Assembly (NCBI GenBank): GCA_022072125.1
Contig: JAJVIH010000019.1
Location: 1 to 64,000, forward strand
DNA length: 64,000 nucleotides
From: Myxococcota bacterium
Lineage (GTDB): Bacteria; Myxococcota; JAJVIH01
Reading direction: 5' to 3'
Shown: positions 26,615 through 36,277 of the stretch, in pieces
Numbering within the stretch: position 1 is the first letter of the stretch
Layout of the letters: each line of letters begins with the position of its first letter
The notes under the pieces: generated by a model
What the model was told of the DNA's origin: nothing
Databases searched by the model: none
Seen by the model: the letters and a program-made list of their open reading frames with translations, nothing else
Program-made: the position numbers and the translations under genes

Positions 26615-27703
26615 ATGGCCGTATCCCCATACTTCGCAGTCATCATGGCGGGAGGATCGGGAACCCGGCTGTGGCCCGCCAGCCGCGCCAATTTCCCCAA
26701 GCAGTTCCTCGACATTCCAGGTCCGGTCCCCATGCTGCGCGCCACGGTGGATCGTCTGCCGCCGGAAATCCCCCTCACCCAGGTGCTGGCCGTCACCGGC
26801 GAGACGCTGGCGGAGCAGACTCGCCGCCTGCTGCCTGACCTGCCGCGGGAGAATATCCTCGCCGAGCCGGTGGCGAAGAACACCGCGCCCTGCGTGGGCT
26901 GGGCCGCGGTGGAATGCCTGCGCCGCAATCCGGAGGCGATCATCGCGGTGCTGCCTTCGGACCAGCATATCGCCAATACGACGGTGTTCCGGGGCGCCGT
27001 GCGCGCGGCGATGGAGCGCGCGCGCGGCGGAGCCATCCTGACCCTGGGCATCCGCCCCACCCGCCCGGAAACCGGCTACGGTTATATCGAACGGGCGGAG
27101 GAAACGGCCCGGATGGATGGCGGCTTTGCCGTTCACCGGGTGGTCCGCTTCGTGGAAAAACCGGACCGCTCCACCGCCCAGCTTTATCTGGATCGCGGGG
27201 TTTTTGAATGGAACAGCGGCATGTTTTTCTTCCGCGGCGACGTGATCCGCGGCGAGATTCACGGCCAGTTGCCCGGCCTTGACGCCGCGCTGGCGCGCAT
27301 CGCCGCCGCGGGCGCTCCGGATTCGGATGGATACGCCGCGGCGCTGCGCGAGGCGTTCGGCCTGGCGGAAAGCGTCAGCATTGACGTGGGGGTGATGGAA
27401 AACGCCCGGCGCATCGAGGTGATTCCCTGCGACATGGGATGGAACGACGTGGGTTCCTGGCAAAGCCTGCGCGATGTCACGCCAGCCGATGACGCTGGCA
27501 ACCATGTGCTGGGCGAGACCGTGGTGATTGATTCGCGGAACTGCGTGGTGGTGGGCCGGAACACCGCCGCCGCCGTGGTAGGCATGGAGGATATCGTCGT
27601 CGCCGCCACGCCGGACGCCGTGCTGGTCTGCAAAACCAGCGATTCCCAGCGCGTGCGTGAGGTGGTGGATGCATTGCGAAAAAAGCACAGCCGGGCTATC
27701 TGA
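26615..27703 (+). CDS. manC: Mannose-1-phosphate guanylyltransferase
   Basis: 362 residues, GDP-mannose synthesis from mannose-1-phosphate and GTP. The GSGTRLWPASR loop starts at residue 14, and PSDQHI, RFVEKPD, FEWNSGMFFF and GWNDVGSWQSL are the expected motifs. The length fits a single-domain enzyme without the C-terminal phosphomannose isomerase fusion. It lies 9 bp after the Nudix gene and 31 bp before a barrel protein. Together with uppP it points to surface polysaccharide or O-antigen supply. Confidence 0.94.
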   Translation: MAVSPYFAVIMAGGSGTRLWPASRANFPKQFLDIPGPVPMLRATVDRLPPEIPLTQVLAVTGETLAEQTRRLLPDLPRENILAEPVAKNTAPCVGWAAVECLRRNPEAIIAVLPSDQHIANTTVFRGAVRAAMERARGGAILTLGIRPTRPETGYGYIERAEETARMDGGFAVHRVVRFVEKPDRSTAQLYLDRGVFEWNSGMFFFRGDVIRGEIHGQLPGLDAALARIAAAGAPDSDGYAAALREAFGLAESVSIDVGVMENARRIEVIPCDMGWNDVGSWQSLRDVTPADDAGNHVLGETVVIDSRNCVVVGRNTAAAVVGMEDIVVAATPDAVLVCKTSDSQRVREVVDALRKKHSRAI

Positions 27704-27734
27704 GCCGCGCCGTCAATCCTCACCGGAGCGCCGT

Positions 27735-28232
27735 ATGCGAATGATTGTCCGCGCCATCCTGCTGTTGACCCTGCTGTTTGCTTCCAGCGAGGCTTTCGCC
27801 AAGGGCCCTTATGACCTCAATGGCCCATTCGGCCTGGGGGCCATCATCGGCTACCCGACGGGCGTCACGGGCAAACTCTACTTCAGCGAACGTCACTCGC
27901 TGGATGTCTCGGGCACATGGTCGTTCAGACACGAATCCGTGCTGATCTTCGCCGACTACAATTTCATCTTCGGACGGCTGATCCCCTCCACCGACAAGGG
28001 TCAATTCCATTTCGCGCCCTACGTGGGCATTGGCGGCTTCGCCGGCTTCGGCAAGAAGCTGGCCAACGGAGAAAGCGGTCTGGCCGTTGGCCCGCGCGTG
28101 CCCCTGGGGTTCTCGGTTTTCGCCGTTCCCGCTTCGCTGGATATTTTCATCGAACTGGTCCCGCTGCTGGAGATCATCCCGGAAGTGAAGTTCCACGGCA
28201 ACGGCTACCTGGGCGTCCGCTACCACTTCTGA
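27735..28232 (+). CDS. Small outer-membrane beta-barrel protein
   Basis: 165 residues. A clean signal peptide (cleavage likely after SSEAFA) is followed by alternating amphipathic strands and a terminal aromatic (GVRYHF), the usual signature of an outer-membrane barrel. GLGAIIGYPTGVTGKLYF near the start resembles DUF3996-type barrels remembered from spirochaetes, at low certainty. The internal ATG is chosen because it opens the signal peptide. It is the last gene of the metK operon; function unknown. Confidence 0.75.
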   Translation: MRMIVRAILLLTLLFASSEAFAKGPYDLNGPFGLGAIIGYPTGVTGKLYFSERHSLDVSGTWSFRHESVLIFADYNFIFGRLIPSTDKGQFHFAPYVGIGGFAGFGKKLANGESGLAVGPRVPLGFSVFAVPASLDIFIELVPLLEIIPEVKFHGNGYLGVRYHF

Positions 28233-28278
28233 CGAACGAAGCGCCGGGCCGCCGGGATTTCTGACCGTTCGCGGCGAT

Positions 28279-29367
28279 TCAATCCGCTCGCGGAGCAGTC
28301 CTCCCCTGCCCCGGCTGGGACACCGGCAGGATGCGCGTCACACCGTCCGCAAATTCAAACCGCGCGGCGAATCCACTGCTCTTCCGGACCAACTCCTCGT
28401 GAATGGCCTGGGCGGCCTTTCCCTTCGCCACACGCGGATTGAACTGCACCACCCGGTTGTTGACATCCAGCGGCACGGCCTCAACCGACATCAATCTCCC
28501 GCCCTGGAATTTGATCCGCGCGGCGATGGCGGTGATGGTCTTGGGCGCGTAGCTGCCAAAGGCGAAATTCCCCAGGCTGTAGAAAACCGGTTTGCCCTCC
28601 ACATACTCCACCGGCTGGATGACATGGGGGTGGTGTCCCAGCACGGCGTCGGCGCCCGCCCCCACCGCCGCGCGCGCCAGTTCCTTCTGGTAATCCTTGG
28701 GGGAAGGCATCAATTCGGCGCCCCAGTGGAAACTCACCAGCACCAGATCCGCCTCCCGCCGGGCTTTTGGAATATCCTCCCTGAGGAAGTGGGCGTGGCC
28801 AAAGACCGTGCCGGGCTGCGCGCCGGTGGTGTGAAATTCCGTGGGAAAGGTCAGGGCGTAGGCCAGCACCGCGACGGTGACTCCCTTGACCTTGAGTAGG
28901 GCCGGTTTGCGCGCCGCCCGCAGGTTGGGACCGGCGCCTGCGTACGCGACGCCCTCTTTGTCCAGCGCCGCGATGGTGTCGAGCAGTCCACGGGCGGAAT
29001 AATCCATCATGTGGTTATTGGCCAGCGACACCACGTTGATTCCCGCCCGCTTGATGGCGGCGGCGGAACCGGGATCCTGGCGGAAATTGAAGGTTTTGTC
29101 CGGGAATTTATCGCCAGAGCGGGTCAGCGGTGTCTCCAGGTTGGCGAAAACCACATCTCCCTCCTGCAGAAGGGAGGCCGTGCCGCCGAAGGCGAAATCA
29201 AAATCGCCCTCCCGGCGCACCACCGGATCGGCGCTGTCGGTCAGCATCAGGTCGCCAACGGCGATCACGGTGATGGCGGGCGCCGCGGCGGACGTTGGGG
29301 TGGCGGCGGCGGCCATGGAAACCGGGCCGCAAAGCAGGAAGAACAGCAGAAATCCGCGGAGAATCAT
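28279..29367 (-). CDS. CapA-family (PgsA-like) phosphoesterase-fold protein
   Basis: 362 residues. A signal peptide is followed by a CapA domain: VGDLMLTD, NLETPLT, SLANNHMMDYS, VSFHWGAE and GHHPHVIQPVEYVEGKPV. These are the metal-site motifs of the CapA/metallophosphatase superfamily, linked to poly-gamma-glutamate capsule production but often found without capB/C, as here. No Shine-Dalgarno precedes the ATG; a minus-strand promoter TTGACC (29398-29403), 17 bp, CAAATT (29375-29380) would start transcription at the ATG itself. It diverges from the adaptor gene by 42 bp. Confidence 0.87.
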   Translation of the reverse strand: MILRGFLLFFLLCGPVSMAAAATPTSAAAPAITVIAVGDLMLTDSADPVVRREGDFDFAFGGTASLLQEGDVVFANLETPLTRSGDKFPDKTFNFRQDPGSAAAIKRAGINVVSLANNHMMDYSARGLLDTIAALDKEGVAYAGAGPNLRAARKPALLKVKGVTVAVLAYALTFPTEFHTTGAQPGTVFGHAHFLREDIPKARREADLVLVSFHWGAELMPSPKDYQKELARAAVGAGADAVLGHHPHVIQPVEYVEGKPVFYSLGNFAFGSYAPKTITAIAARIKFQGGRLMSVEAVPLDVNNRVVQFNPRVAKGKAAQAIHEELVRKSSGFAARFEFADGVTRILPVSQPGQGRTAPRAD

Positions 29368-29409
29368 GAATTTCAATTTGGCAAGCCCCGGTGCTAAGGT
29401 CAATCGCGG

Positions 29410-30645
29410 ATGAAGCTTTTCAAGACCATCCTGCTGTGGGTGTTGCTGGCGGTGTTGCTGGCGGCGGCGGTGCGAACCGCCCGCCAGTTGATGCCGAAGG
29501 AAACCGTCAAGGTGCGTGTGGCCGAGGTCCGGCGCGGCGAAATCCTGGAGATTGTGCAAAGCAGCTCCAGCGGCGCCGTGATGTCCGCCCAGCATGCGCG
29601 CATCCGCGGAGCTTCCGCCGGCGAGATCACGGAATTGTACGTGGAGCGCGGCATGACCGTGCGGACGGGCGATCCCATCCTCAAGGTGGACGCCCGCGAA
29701 CTCAAGGCGCGTTTTGATCTGGCCCAGGCCAATTTGCGCGCGGGAGAATCCGCCCTGCGGCAGGGCCGGGAGCGCCTCGACGCCGCCGAGCGTGAACTGA
29801 AGCGCCTGAGCGATCTGCAGAAGCAGGGCCTGACAACGCCGCAACTGACCGAACGGGCCGAGACCGAACGCAACGTCGCGCGCGAATCGCTGTCCGCGCT
29901 GCAAGCCAATATTGATCAGCTTCGCGCCTCGGTGGAACTGGCCAAAACCACGCTGGACAAAGCGGTGATGCGGGCGCCCTTTGGCGGCCTGATTTCCGAA
30001 CTGACCGTCGAACTGGGAGAAACCCTGACGCCCGGACAGCCGGTTTACGAACTGGTGGACCCGCGCGACGTATACGTGGAAGCGCCAATTGATGAAGTGG
30101 ACCTGGGACGCATCGGCGTGGGTCAGCCGGTGATTGTCTCCCTCGACGCCTACCCGGAACTGGAAGCCCCGGGCCGCATCATCGAGATCAGCCCGGTCAT
30201 CTCCGTGGACCTGAAACTGAACCGCACCGCGAAAATCCGGGTGCAGGTCAATCCGCCGCCGGGAGTGGCGCTGCGCGTGGGCATGTCCGCCGACATTGAA
30301 ATCGTGGTCAACCGCAAGGATGACGCGCTGTTCGCCCCCACGGTGGCGGTGATTGGCAAGGGCGAGACCCGGGAGGTCTACGCCATCCGGGAAAACCGTA
30401 CGCAAAAAATCCGGGTCGCCACGGGCCTCGCCAACTGGGAACGCACGGAAATCCTGAGCGGGCTGTCGGCGGGAGAGCAGGTGATTGTCAGCCTGAACGC
30501 GGAAGGCCTGGCGCCCGGAAAGCTGGTGGAGATCATCGGCCAGGATCAACCCGCCGAACGCGACAGCGCCGCCACACCCGCCATCCATATTGAGCCGCCT
30601 CCCGGGCTGGTGGGCGCCACCCACGCATCCGCCATCAGGCCGTGA
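29410..30645 (+). CDS. HlyD/RND-type periplasmic adaptor protein
   Basis: 411 residues. One N-terminal transmembrane or signal segment (residues 5-25), the first half of a lipoyl domain (GEITELYVERGMTVRTGDPI), a coiled-coil hairpin of about 100 residues rich in Ala/Arg/Glu, the second lipoyl half (APFGGLISELTVELGETLTPGQP), then beta-barrel and membrane-proximal domains. Such adaptors link inner-membrane RND or MacB pumps to TolC. No pump or TolC gene is nearby, so it is an orphan here. A Pro-rich C-terminal tail ends the protein. The next gene starts 32 bp on. Confidence 0.88.
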   Translation: MKLFKTILLWVLLAVLLAAAVRTARQLMPKETVKVRVAEVRRGEILEIVQSSSSGAVMSAQHARIRGASAGEITELYVERGMTVRTGDPILKVDARELKARFDLAQANLRAGESALRQGRERLDAAERELKRLSDLQKQGLTTPQLTERAETERNVARESLSALQANIDQLRASVELAKTTLDKAVMRAPFGGLISELTVELGETLTPGQPVYELVDPRDVYVEAPIDEVDLGRIGVGQPVIVSLDAYPELEAPGRIIEISPVISVDLKLNRTAKIRVQVNPPPGVALRVGMSADIEIVVNRKDDALFAPTVAVIGKGETREVYAIRENRTQKIRVATGLANWERTEILSGLSAGEQVIVSLNAEGLAPGKLVEIIGQDQPAERDSAATPAIHIEPPPGLVGATHASAIRP

Positions 30646-30677
30646 CATCAGCCGCCCGCTTGGGCAGAATCTCCGTC

Positions 30678-32030
30678 ATGAAATTCCCCAGACCATCCGC
30701 CGCGTGGCTGGCGTGCGCCATCTTGCTTGCGGTCGCGTGCTCGTCCAGTGGCGAGGCCGATCCGCAAAAGGATCGGGACGCCGCCATCAGGGACGCAAGT
30801 CCATCCCAGGACGCCGGGGCGGCTCCCGCGGCGGACTCCGGGACCCCGGCGGATTCATCGGCAAATGATCTCAACGGCTGGGGTCCGTTGGACGATGGTT
30901 CCCAGTCAGACGCCCCGGATTCCATGGAGGATGCGGGCGCCGCCACGGATATCGCCACGGACGGCGCAGCGCCGCCAGACGCCGCGGACGCTGGCGGCCC
31001 GGGCGATTCCACGCCCGCGGATTCAGGCCCCGTGTCCGCGAAATGCCAGGGCCTGGGCGGAAAATCCACACTGACCGCCGTTGATGCGGTCAAGGCCACG
31101 GCGGCGGGCCTGGTGTTCTCCGCCCGCAAGGATGAAAAGGCGAAAACGGACCTTTACCTGATCGCTCCCGATGGAAGCGGTCTCAAGAACCTGTCCAACA
31201 CCGCCGATAAAGACGAAACCTCGGCGCAGTTCATCGAAGGCGGAAAAACGCTGCTCTTCTCGGACAGCAACAACCTGGGTGGATTTTTCATCACGCCGCT
31301 CAACCAATTTACCCCGGTCCGGATTCGCGGATCGCGCGGCGGCAACGCCCGGTTATCGCCCGATGGCAAGCGCGTGGCCTTCATTGACACCGTGAGTTTC
31401 CGGGACGCCGCGCAATCCGATGAACTGTTCGTCGCGGATTTCGATCCGGCGGGAATGATGATCGCGAATCCAAAGCTGATCACTCCCGATGGCGATGATC
31501 AGGATGATCCGGTCATCGGCAAACCCGCCCACGTGGCCTGGCTGCCCGATTCGTCCGCTCCCGCCGCGGCGATTTTCCGGGTTGAACTGGAAGGCCGCTG
31601 GATGAACGACATTCTGGTGATCAAGGATTCCTCCAGTTACCAGTTCATCACCCGGCGCACGGCGTTTCTGACCGATCGGACCCTGTACCATGGCGCTTTC
31701 GCTTTCGCCCCCGATGGCAGGCGCGTGCTGTATTTTCTGACGGAAGAAGGCGGCTCCAACGCCGGATATTTCCTGATTCCTGACTGGACCGCGCGGTCTG
31801 ACAACGAACGCCGTCAGGAGAATGGCTGCCGCGTCCTGACGGGCCGCCCGCAACGCAAGGATGGCCTGCTGCGCGGAGCCGATTACAACACCGCAACCAT
31901 CAACCGGGACGGACGGTTCTTCGCCGCCGCGGTTGACGAGGGCGTGATTGTCATTCTCGACGCCAACGGCGGCGAGGTCACCCGCTTTGACACCGGGCTG
32001 AAGTCGGTCTCCGGACTGACGTGGGATTGA
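30678..32030 (+). CDS. PD40/TolB-like propeller lipoprotein
   Basis: 450 residues. The signal peptide ends AVAC (lipobox), followed by a linker of about 100 residues very rich in Asp, Ala, Gly, Ser and Pro (DAADAGGPGD style). This linker is characteristic of lipoproteins in myxobacteria and relatives. The rest carries WD40-like PD40 blades (DLYLIAPDGSGLKNLS, ARLSPDGKRVAFIDT, FAFAPDGRRVLYFL). Likely an exported scaffold. The start is the ATG opening the signal peptide. It lies between the adaptor gene and an M20 peptidase on one strand. Confidence 0.8.
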   Translation: MKFPRPSAAWLACAILLAVACSSSGEADPQKDRDAAIRDASPSQDAGAAPAADSGTPADSSANDLNGWGPLDDGSQSDAPDSMEDAGAATDIATDGAAPPDAADAGGPGDSTPADSGPVSAKCQGLGGKSTLTAVDAVKATAAGLVFSARKDEKAKTDLYLIAPDGSGLKNLSNTADKDETSAQFIEGGKTLLFSDSNNLGGFFITPLNQFTPVRIRGSRGGNARLSPDGKRVAFIDTVSFRDAAQSDELFVADFDPAGMMIANPKLITPDGDDQDDPVIGKPAHVAWLPDSSAPAAAIFRVELEGRWMNDILVIKDSSSYQFITRRTAFLTDRTLYHGAFAFAPDGRRVLYFLTEEGGSNAGYFLIPDWTARSDNERRQENGCRVLTGRPQRKDGLLRGADYNTATINRDGRFFAAAVDEGVIVILDANGGEVTRFDTGLKSVSGLTWD

Positions 32031-32040
32031 GGCCGTATCC

Positions 32041-33402
32041 ATGCCGAAGCCATCAACGCTGAATGAACAGGACTGGCGCGCCGCCGGCGATCAAGCGGTG
32101 GAGGAACTGCGATCCTTGATCCGCATTGACACCACCAATCCGCCCGGAAACGAGCGCCAGGCGGCGGAATACATGGCGGAGTTGATGAGCGCCGCCGGTC
32201 TGGAGCCGGAACTGCTCGACTGCAAGCCGGGGCGCGGCAACATGACCGCGCGCCTGCGCGGAACCGGCGAAGAGGCGCCGGTTGTTCTGGTGGCCCATCT
32301 CGACGTGGTGCCCGCAGTCGAAGACACCTGGAAATATCCGCCCTTCGCGGGCGAAATCGCGGATGGCTGCGTGTGGGGGCGGGGCGCCATTGACATGAAG
32401 AACATGGCGATCATGAGCGCCATGACGATCCGGCTGCTCAAGCGCGAAGGACTGAAGCCGCGCCGCGATCTGATCCTGTGCTGCGTGGCGGACGAAGAGG
32501 TGGGCTGCAAGCACGGCAGCCTGTTCATGGTCAGCGAACACAAGGACAAGGTGCAGGCCGAATACATGATCGGCGAGGTGGGCGGCTTTACACAACATAC
32601 GGCCGGCATGCGCATATACCCGGTTCAGGTGGCGGAGAAAGGCGTGTGCTGGGTCAAGGTGCGCGCGCGCGGACCGGCGGGACATGGCTCCATGCCGCGT
32701 GAGGATTCATCCGTGGTGCGGCTGGCCCGCGCCATTGACGCCATCGGATCGCGGCGCATGCCGCAGCATGTGGTCCCGGTGGTCGAGAACTTCATCCAGC
32801 GGCTGGCGGAGGTTCATCCCATTCCGGCGCGCTGGATTCTGCCGATGGTGCTCAACCCGGCGCTGGCCGATGTCATCATCAACCGGGTGATTCCGGACAA
32901 GGCGGTGGCGCGATCCTTCAAGGCCATGCTCTCCAACACGGCTTCGCCCACGGTGCTGCGCGCCGGAAACAAGACCAACGTCATTCCGGCGGAAGCGGAA
33001 GCCCAGGTGGATGGCCGCACCCTGCCCGGCCAGACCACGGAGGATTTCCTTCGCGAACTGCGCGCCATCGCCGGCGATGATCTCGATTACGATGTGATGG
33101 AGGAGTTGCCGCCGACGGAAAACAATCCGCGCACGCCCCTGTTCGCCCTGATGGAGCAGCAGATCCGCAAACACGATCCGGGCGCCATTCCCGTGCCCTA
33201 TCTGATTCCCGGCTTCACCGACGCCAAGGCGTTCAGCCGCATCGGGACCACCTGCTACGGATTTTCGCCGCTCAAGATCGAAGCGGATGCGGGGTTCCGG
33301 TTCTCCGAACTGTATCACTGCCCCAACGAACGCATTCCCATCGCCGGATTCCAGTGGGGGTTGCGCGTGCTCTACGACACCGTGCGGGAGTTCTGCACAT
33401 GA
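32041..33402 (+). CDS. M20-family metallopeptidase
   Basis: 453 residues of the ArgE/DapE/ACY1 type, a dizinc hydrolase. The first metal His is in LVAHLDVVP, the bridging Asp in GRGAIDMKN, the catalytic Glu pair in VADEEVG, and the last ligand His probably in LYHCPNERI. The middle lid domain includes RARGPAGHGSMP. The specific substrate (N-acyl amino acid or dipeptide) cannot be read. The stop overlaps the start of the next gene by 4 bp, so the two are translationally coupled. Confidence 0.9.
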   Translation: MPKPSTLNEQDWRAAGDQAVEELRSLIRIDTTNPPGNERQAAEYMAELMSAAGLEPELLDCKPGRGNMTARLRGTGEEAPVVLVAHLDVVPAVEDTWKYPPFAGEIADGCVWGRGAIDMKNMAIMSAMTIRLLKREGLKPRRDLILCCVADEEVGCKHGSLFMVSEHKDKVQAEYMIGEVGGFTQHTAGMRIYPVQVAEKGVCWVKVRARGPAGHGSMPREDSSVVRLARAIDAIGSRRMPQHVVPVVENFIQRLAEVHPIPARWILPMVLNPALADVIINRVIPDKAVARSFKAMLSNTASPTVLRAGNKTNVIPAEAEAQVDGRTLPGQTTEDFLRELRAIAGDDLDYDVMEELPPTENNPRTPLFALMEQQIRKHDPGAIPVPYLIPGFTDAKAFSRIGTTCYGFSPLKIEADAGFRFSELYHCPNERIPIAGFQWGLRVLYDTVREFCT

Positions 33403-34136
33403 GCAGCGAGCCGCTCCGCGGCAAACGGGCGCTGGTCACCGGCGGCGCGGTGCGTCTGGGCAAGGCGATTGCGATTGCGCTGGCGGGAGCGGGGGCGGAT
33501 GTGTGCATCCAGTTCCATTCCTCCGCTGATGCGGCGCGCGCCACCGTGGAGGAATTGCGCGGGCGCGGCGTGCGGGCGATGGGCGTTCAGGCCGACCTGG
33601 GGCTGCCTGGCGGCGTGAGCGATCTCTTCAACGAGGTCGAGGATGAGTTCGGCGGCCTGGATCTGCTGGTCAACAACGCCGCCGTCTTCGAGCAAATCCC
33701 GTGGAATGAAATCACGGTGGAGACCTGGGACCGCTACCACGCCATCAACCTGCGCGCGCCGTTTTTGTGCAGCCAGCGCGCGGCCCTGCTGATGCAGGCG
33801 GGGCGCGGCGGCTCCATCGTCAACATCGCTGATGTGGGCGGAGTTCAGGCCTGGAAAGGTTACGCCCATTATTGCCCCACCAAGGCGGGCCTGATCATGC
33901 TGACCCGCGTGCTGGCCAAGGAACTTGCGCCCGCCATCCGCGTGAACGCCGTGGCGCCGGGCGCGGTCGCCCCGCCGGAATGGATGACTCCGGCGGAAAT
34001 CGCTCACGTCAACCGCAACGTCCCCCTTGGCGCCACGGGCGGCCCCGGGGATATCGCGGATGCCGTGCTTTTCCTCGCCACCGCGCCCTTCATCACCGGC
34101 CAGACCCTCTTCGTGGATGGCGGACGCTCCGCCTGA
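33399..34136 (+). CDS. Pteridine-reductase-like short-chain dehydrogenase
   Basis: 245-residue SDR. The cofactor loop TGGAVRLG fits TGxxxRxG of PTR1/FolM pteridine reductases, whose Arg favours NADPH. The classical catalytic Ser is replaced: NIADVGG has Asp where most SDRs have Ser, with YCPTKAG giving the Tyr and Lys, again as in pteridine reductases. Likely reaction: reduction of dihydrobiopterin, dihydromonapterin or dihydrofolate. ATGA overlap with the M20 gene. Generic FabG-like activity remains possible. Confidence 0.78.
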   Translation: MSSEPLRGKRALVTGGAVRLGKAIAIALAGAGADVCIQFHSSADAARATVEELRGRGVRAMGVQADLGLPGGVSDLFNEVEDEFGGLDLLVNNAAVFEQIPWNEITVETWDRYHAINLRAPFLCSQRAALLMQAGRGGSIVNIADVGGVQAWKGYAHYCPTKAGLIMLTRVLAKELAPAIRVNAVAPGAVAPPEWMTPAEIAHVNRNVPLGATGGPGDIADAVLFLATAPFITGQTLFVDGGRSA

Positions 34137-34294
34137 ACCAGCCCGGAACTTCCGCCTCTCCGCCGCTACCGCCGGTCTTCCGCCCTGCCCGCCGGTGATT
34201 TCCGCCGGAAAAAACCGGCGCGGCGAAAACTTTTTTCCGGATGGGCCGTCTCCATCTTCAGCAACGGATTTTTTCATCCCACTGGAGGCGAGCC

Positions 34295-36127
34295 ATGATT
34301 CCCCAATCCCGGAAAACCACGATTTATTTGTTGATGGCGCTCTTCGTTCTGGCGATCGCCGCCTGCACCGCGAGCCAGAAGGAATACGCCATCTCCCGGC
34401 CGGAAGAACGCCGCGCCGGCGCGCAAACCACTTCTCCGGGAGCCGCCCCGGAACCGGCGGCTCCTCCTCCGTCCGCCCGCGCCGGAGCTGATGAGGAACT
34501 CCCCGCCGCCATGGCGCGGCCATCCCCCGCCGCACAAACGGAATCTCCCGCCCGCGAACGGGAAAACAAGCGCGACAAAATGAAGGATGAGATCACCTTG
34601 GGCGGCGCCCGCACAGCGCCCAAGGCGGGCCCGCTGAAAATGTTTGAATCTCCGCCCATGGCGCCCGCCATTCAGCTCCCCGCGGAATTCAATACCGAAT
34701 CATACAGCCACATCAACGACAACGATTTTCAACAGGCGGCGAGCAATCCCCTCTCCACTTTCTCGATTGACGTGGATACGGCCTCGTACAGCAATGTACG
34801 CCGCTTTCTGAACGAGGGCCGGCTGCCTCCCAGGGACGCGGTGCGGGTGGAAGAACTGATCAACTATTTCTCCTACCAGTTTCCGCAACCGGATGGATCG
34901 GAGCCCTTCTCGGTGATCACCGAGGTCTCCAGTTGCCCGTGGAATGCGGACCACCGCCTGCTGATGGTGGGCCTGCAAGGCAAAACCCTGGCGCCGGAAA
35001 ATATCCCGCCACGCAACCTGACCTTCCTGCTGGATGTCTCCGGCTCGATGATGCCGCCGGATCGTCTGCCTCTGGTGCGCAACGCCATGGCGCTGCTGGT
35101 CAACCAGCTTACGGAAAAAGACCATGTTTCGATCGTGGTGTACGCGGGCGCCTCGGGCCTGGTTCTGCCGCCCACCAGCGGCGCGCGCAAGCACGACATT
35201 CTGGAAGCGTTGAACCGCCTGCAGGCGGGCGGCTCCACCAACGGCGCCGGCGGGATCCAGCTTGCTTACGAGGTGGCCCGCCAGCATTTCAACCGCGCGG
35301 GGATCAACCGGGTGATTCTGGCCACCGACGGTGATTTCAACGTGGGAGCAGCGGACGAAGGCAGCCTCGTCCGGATGATCGAACAGGAGCGCGAGAGCGG
35401 CGTATTCCTGACCGTGCTGGGCGTGGGCCGCGGCAACCTCAAGGACAGCATGATGGAAAAGCTGGCGGACAAGGGCAACGGCCAGTTCGCCTACCTCGAC
35501 TCGCTGGATGAAGCGCGCAAGGCGCTGGCCGCGCAGGCGGGCAGTTCGCTGGTGACCATCGCCAAGGATGTGAAAATCCAGATCGAGTTCAACCCGGCGA
35601 AGATCGCGGGCTATCGCCTGATCGGATACGAAAACCGCATGCTCGCCGCGCGCGATTTCAACGATGATCGCAAGGACGCGGGCGAAATCGGCGCGGGACA
35701 CGCCGTGGTGGCGCTGTATGAACTGGTCCCCGCCGGCGCGCCGGTTCAGCCGGATACCGATCCGCTCAAATACCAGAAACCGGGATCGCCCACCGGCGCC
35801 GTGCACGCCAACGAACTGCTGACCCTCAAGTTGCGCTACAAACAGCCGGATGGCGGCTCCAGCAAGCTGCTCTCCCGCACGGTCACAGACGTCAATCAGG
35901 CCTGGGAAAGCGCCCCGGAAAACCTGCGCTTCGCCGCCGCCGTGGCCTCGTTCGGAATGGTGCTTCGCGCTTCGCCGCATAAGGGCGGCGTGACGCTGGA
36001 TCAGGTCCGCGCCTGGGCGGACAGGGCCCGCACCCATGATCCCGAAGGCTACCGCGCCGAGTTCGTGAGAATGGTGAGCCTGGCCCAGGCCATCGCGCCA
36101 GCGGACCAGAAAGAAATCGCGCGCTGA
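34295..36127 (+). CDS. VWA-domain lipoprotein (YfbK-like)
   Basis: 610 residues. The signal peptide ends LAIAAC (lipobox), with a Pro/Ala linker and an N-terminal domain with FSIDVDTASYSNVRRFL typical of YfbK. A von Willebrand A domain has MIDAS residues DVSGS from about residue 246 and the later TDGDFN. The C-terminal domain (about 430-600) matches the DUF3520-type end of this family. A GGAGG ribosome site precedes the ATG. The gene stands alone with a strong terminator behind it. Probable surface or periplasmic adhesion or assembly role; no closer function is known to me. Confidence 0.88.
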   Translation: MIPQSRKTTIYLLMALFVLAIAACTASQKEYAISRPEERRAGAQTTSPGAAPEPAAPPPSARAGADEELPAAMARPSPAAQTESPARERENKRDKMKDEITLGGARTAPKAGPLKMFESPPMAPAIQLPAEFNTESYSHINDNDFQQAASNPLSTFSIDVDTASYSNVRRFLNEGRLPPRDAVRVEELINYFSYQFPQPDGSEPFSVITEVSSCPWNADHRLLMVGLQGKTLAPENIPPRNLTFLLDVSGSMMPPDRLPLVRNAMALLVNQLTEKDHVSIVVYAGASGLVLPPTSGARKHDILEALNRLQAGGSTNGAGGIQLAYEVARQHFNRAGINRVILATDGDFNVGAADEGSLVRMIEQERESGVFLTVLGVGRGNLKDSMMEKLADKGNGQFAYLDSLDEARKALAAQAGSSLVTIAKDVKIQIEFNPAKIAGYRLIGYENRMLAARDFNDDRKDAGEIGAGHAVVALYELVPAGAPVQPDTDPLKYQKPGSPTGAVHANELLTLKLRYKQPDGGSSKLLSRTVTDVNQAWESAPENLRFAAAVASFGMVLRASPHKGGVTLDQVRAWADRARTHDPEGYRAEFVRMVSLAQAIAPADQKEIAR

Positions 36128-36147
36128 ACTCCCCCCACGGCGCGCGT

Positions 36148-36189
36148 TTCCGGGAGAACCATGCCTCCAGGTTCTCCCGGAATTTTTTT
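36148..36189 (+). terminator. Rho-independent terminator of the VWA gene
   Basis: A perfect 13-bp inverted repeat (arms 36148-36160 and 36170-36182) with a 9-nt loop is followed by seven T residues. Confidence 0.92.
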
Positions 36190-36277
36190 CCCGTTTCCCC
36201 GCGTTCCGCCGGACCGCCGCGTCCATTGAAAACCTGGCGGACGCAGTCCATCATGTCTGTCTCGAAAGGAGAACCCC

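Noticed and set aside
34203-34236. Hairpin and T-run after the pteridine-reductase-like gene as a terminator
   Set aside because: The 6-bp stem (arms 34203-34208 and 34215-34220) is 10 nt away from the T-run, so an intrinsic terminator is doubtful.
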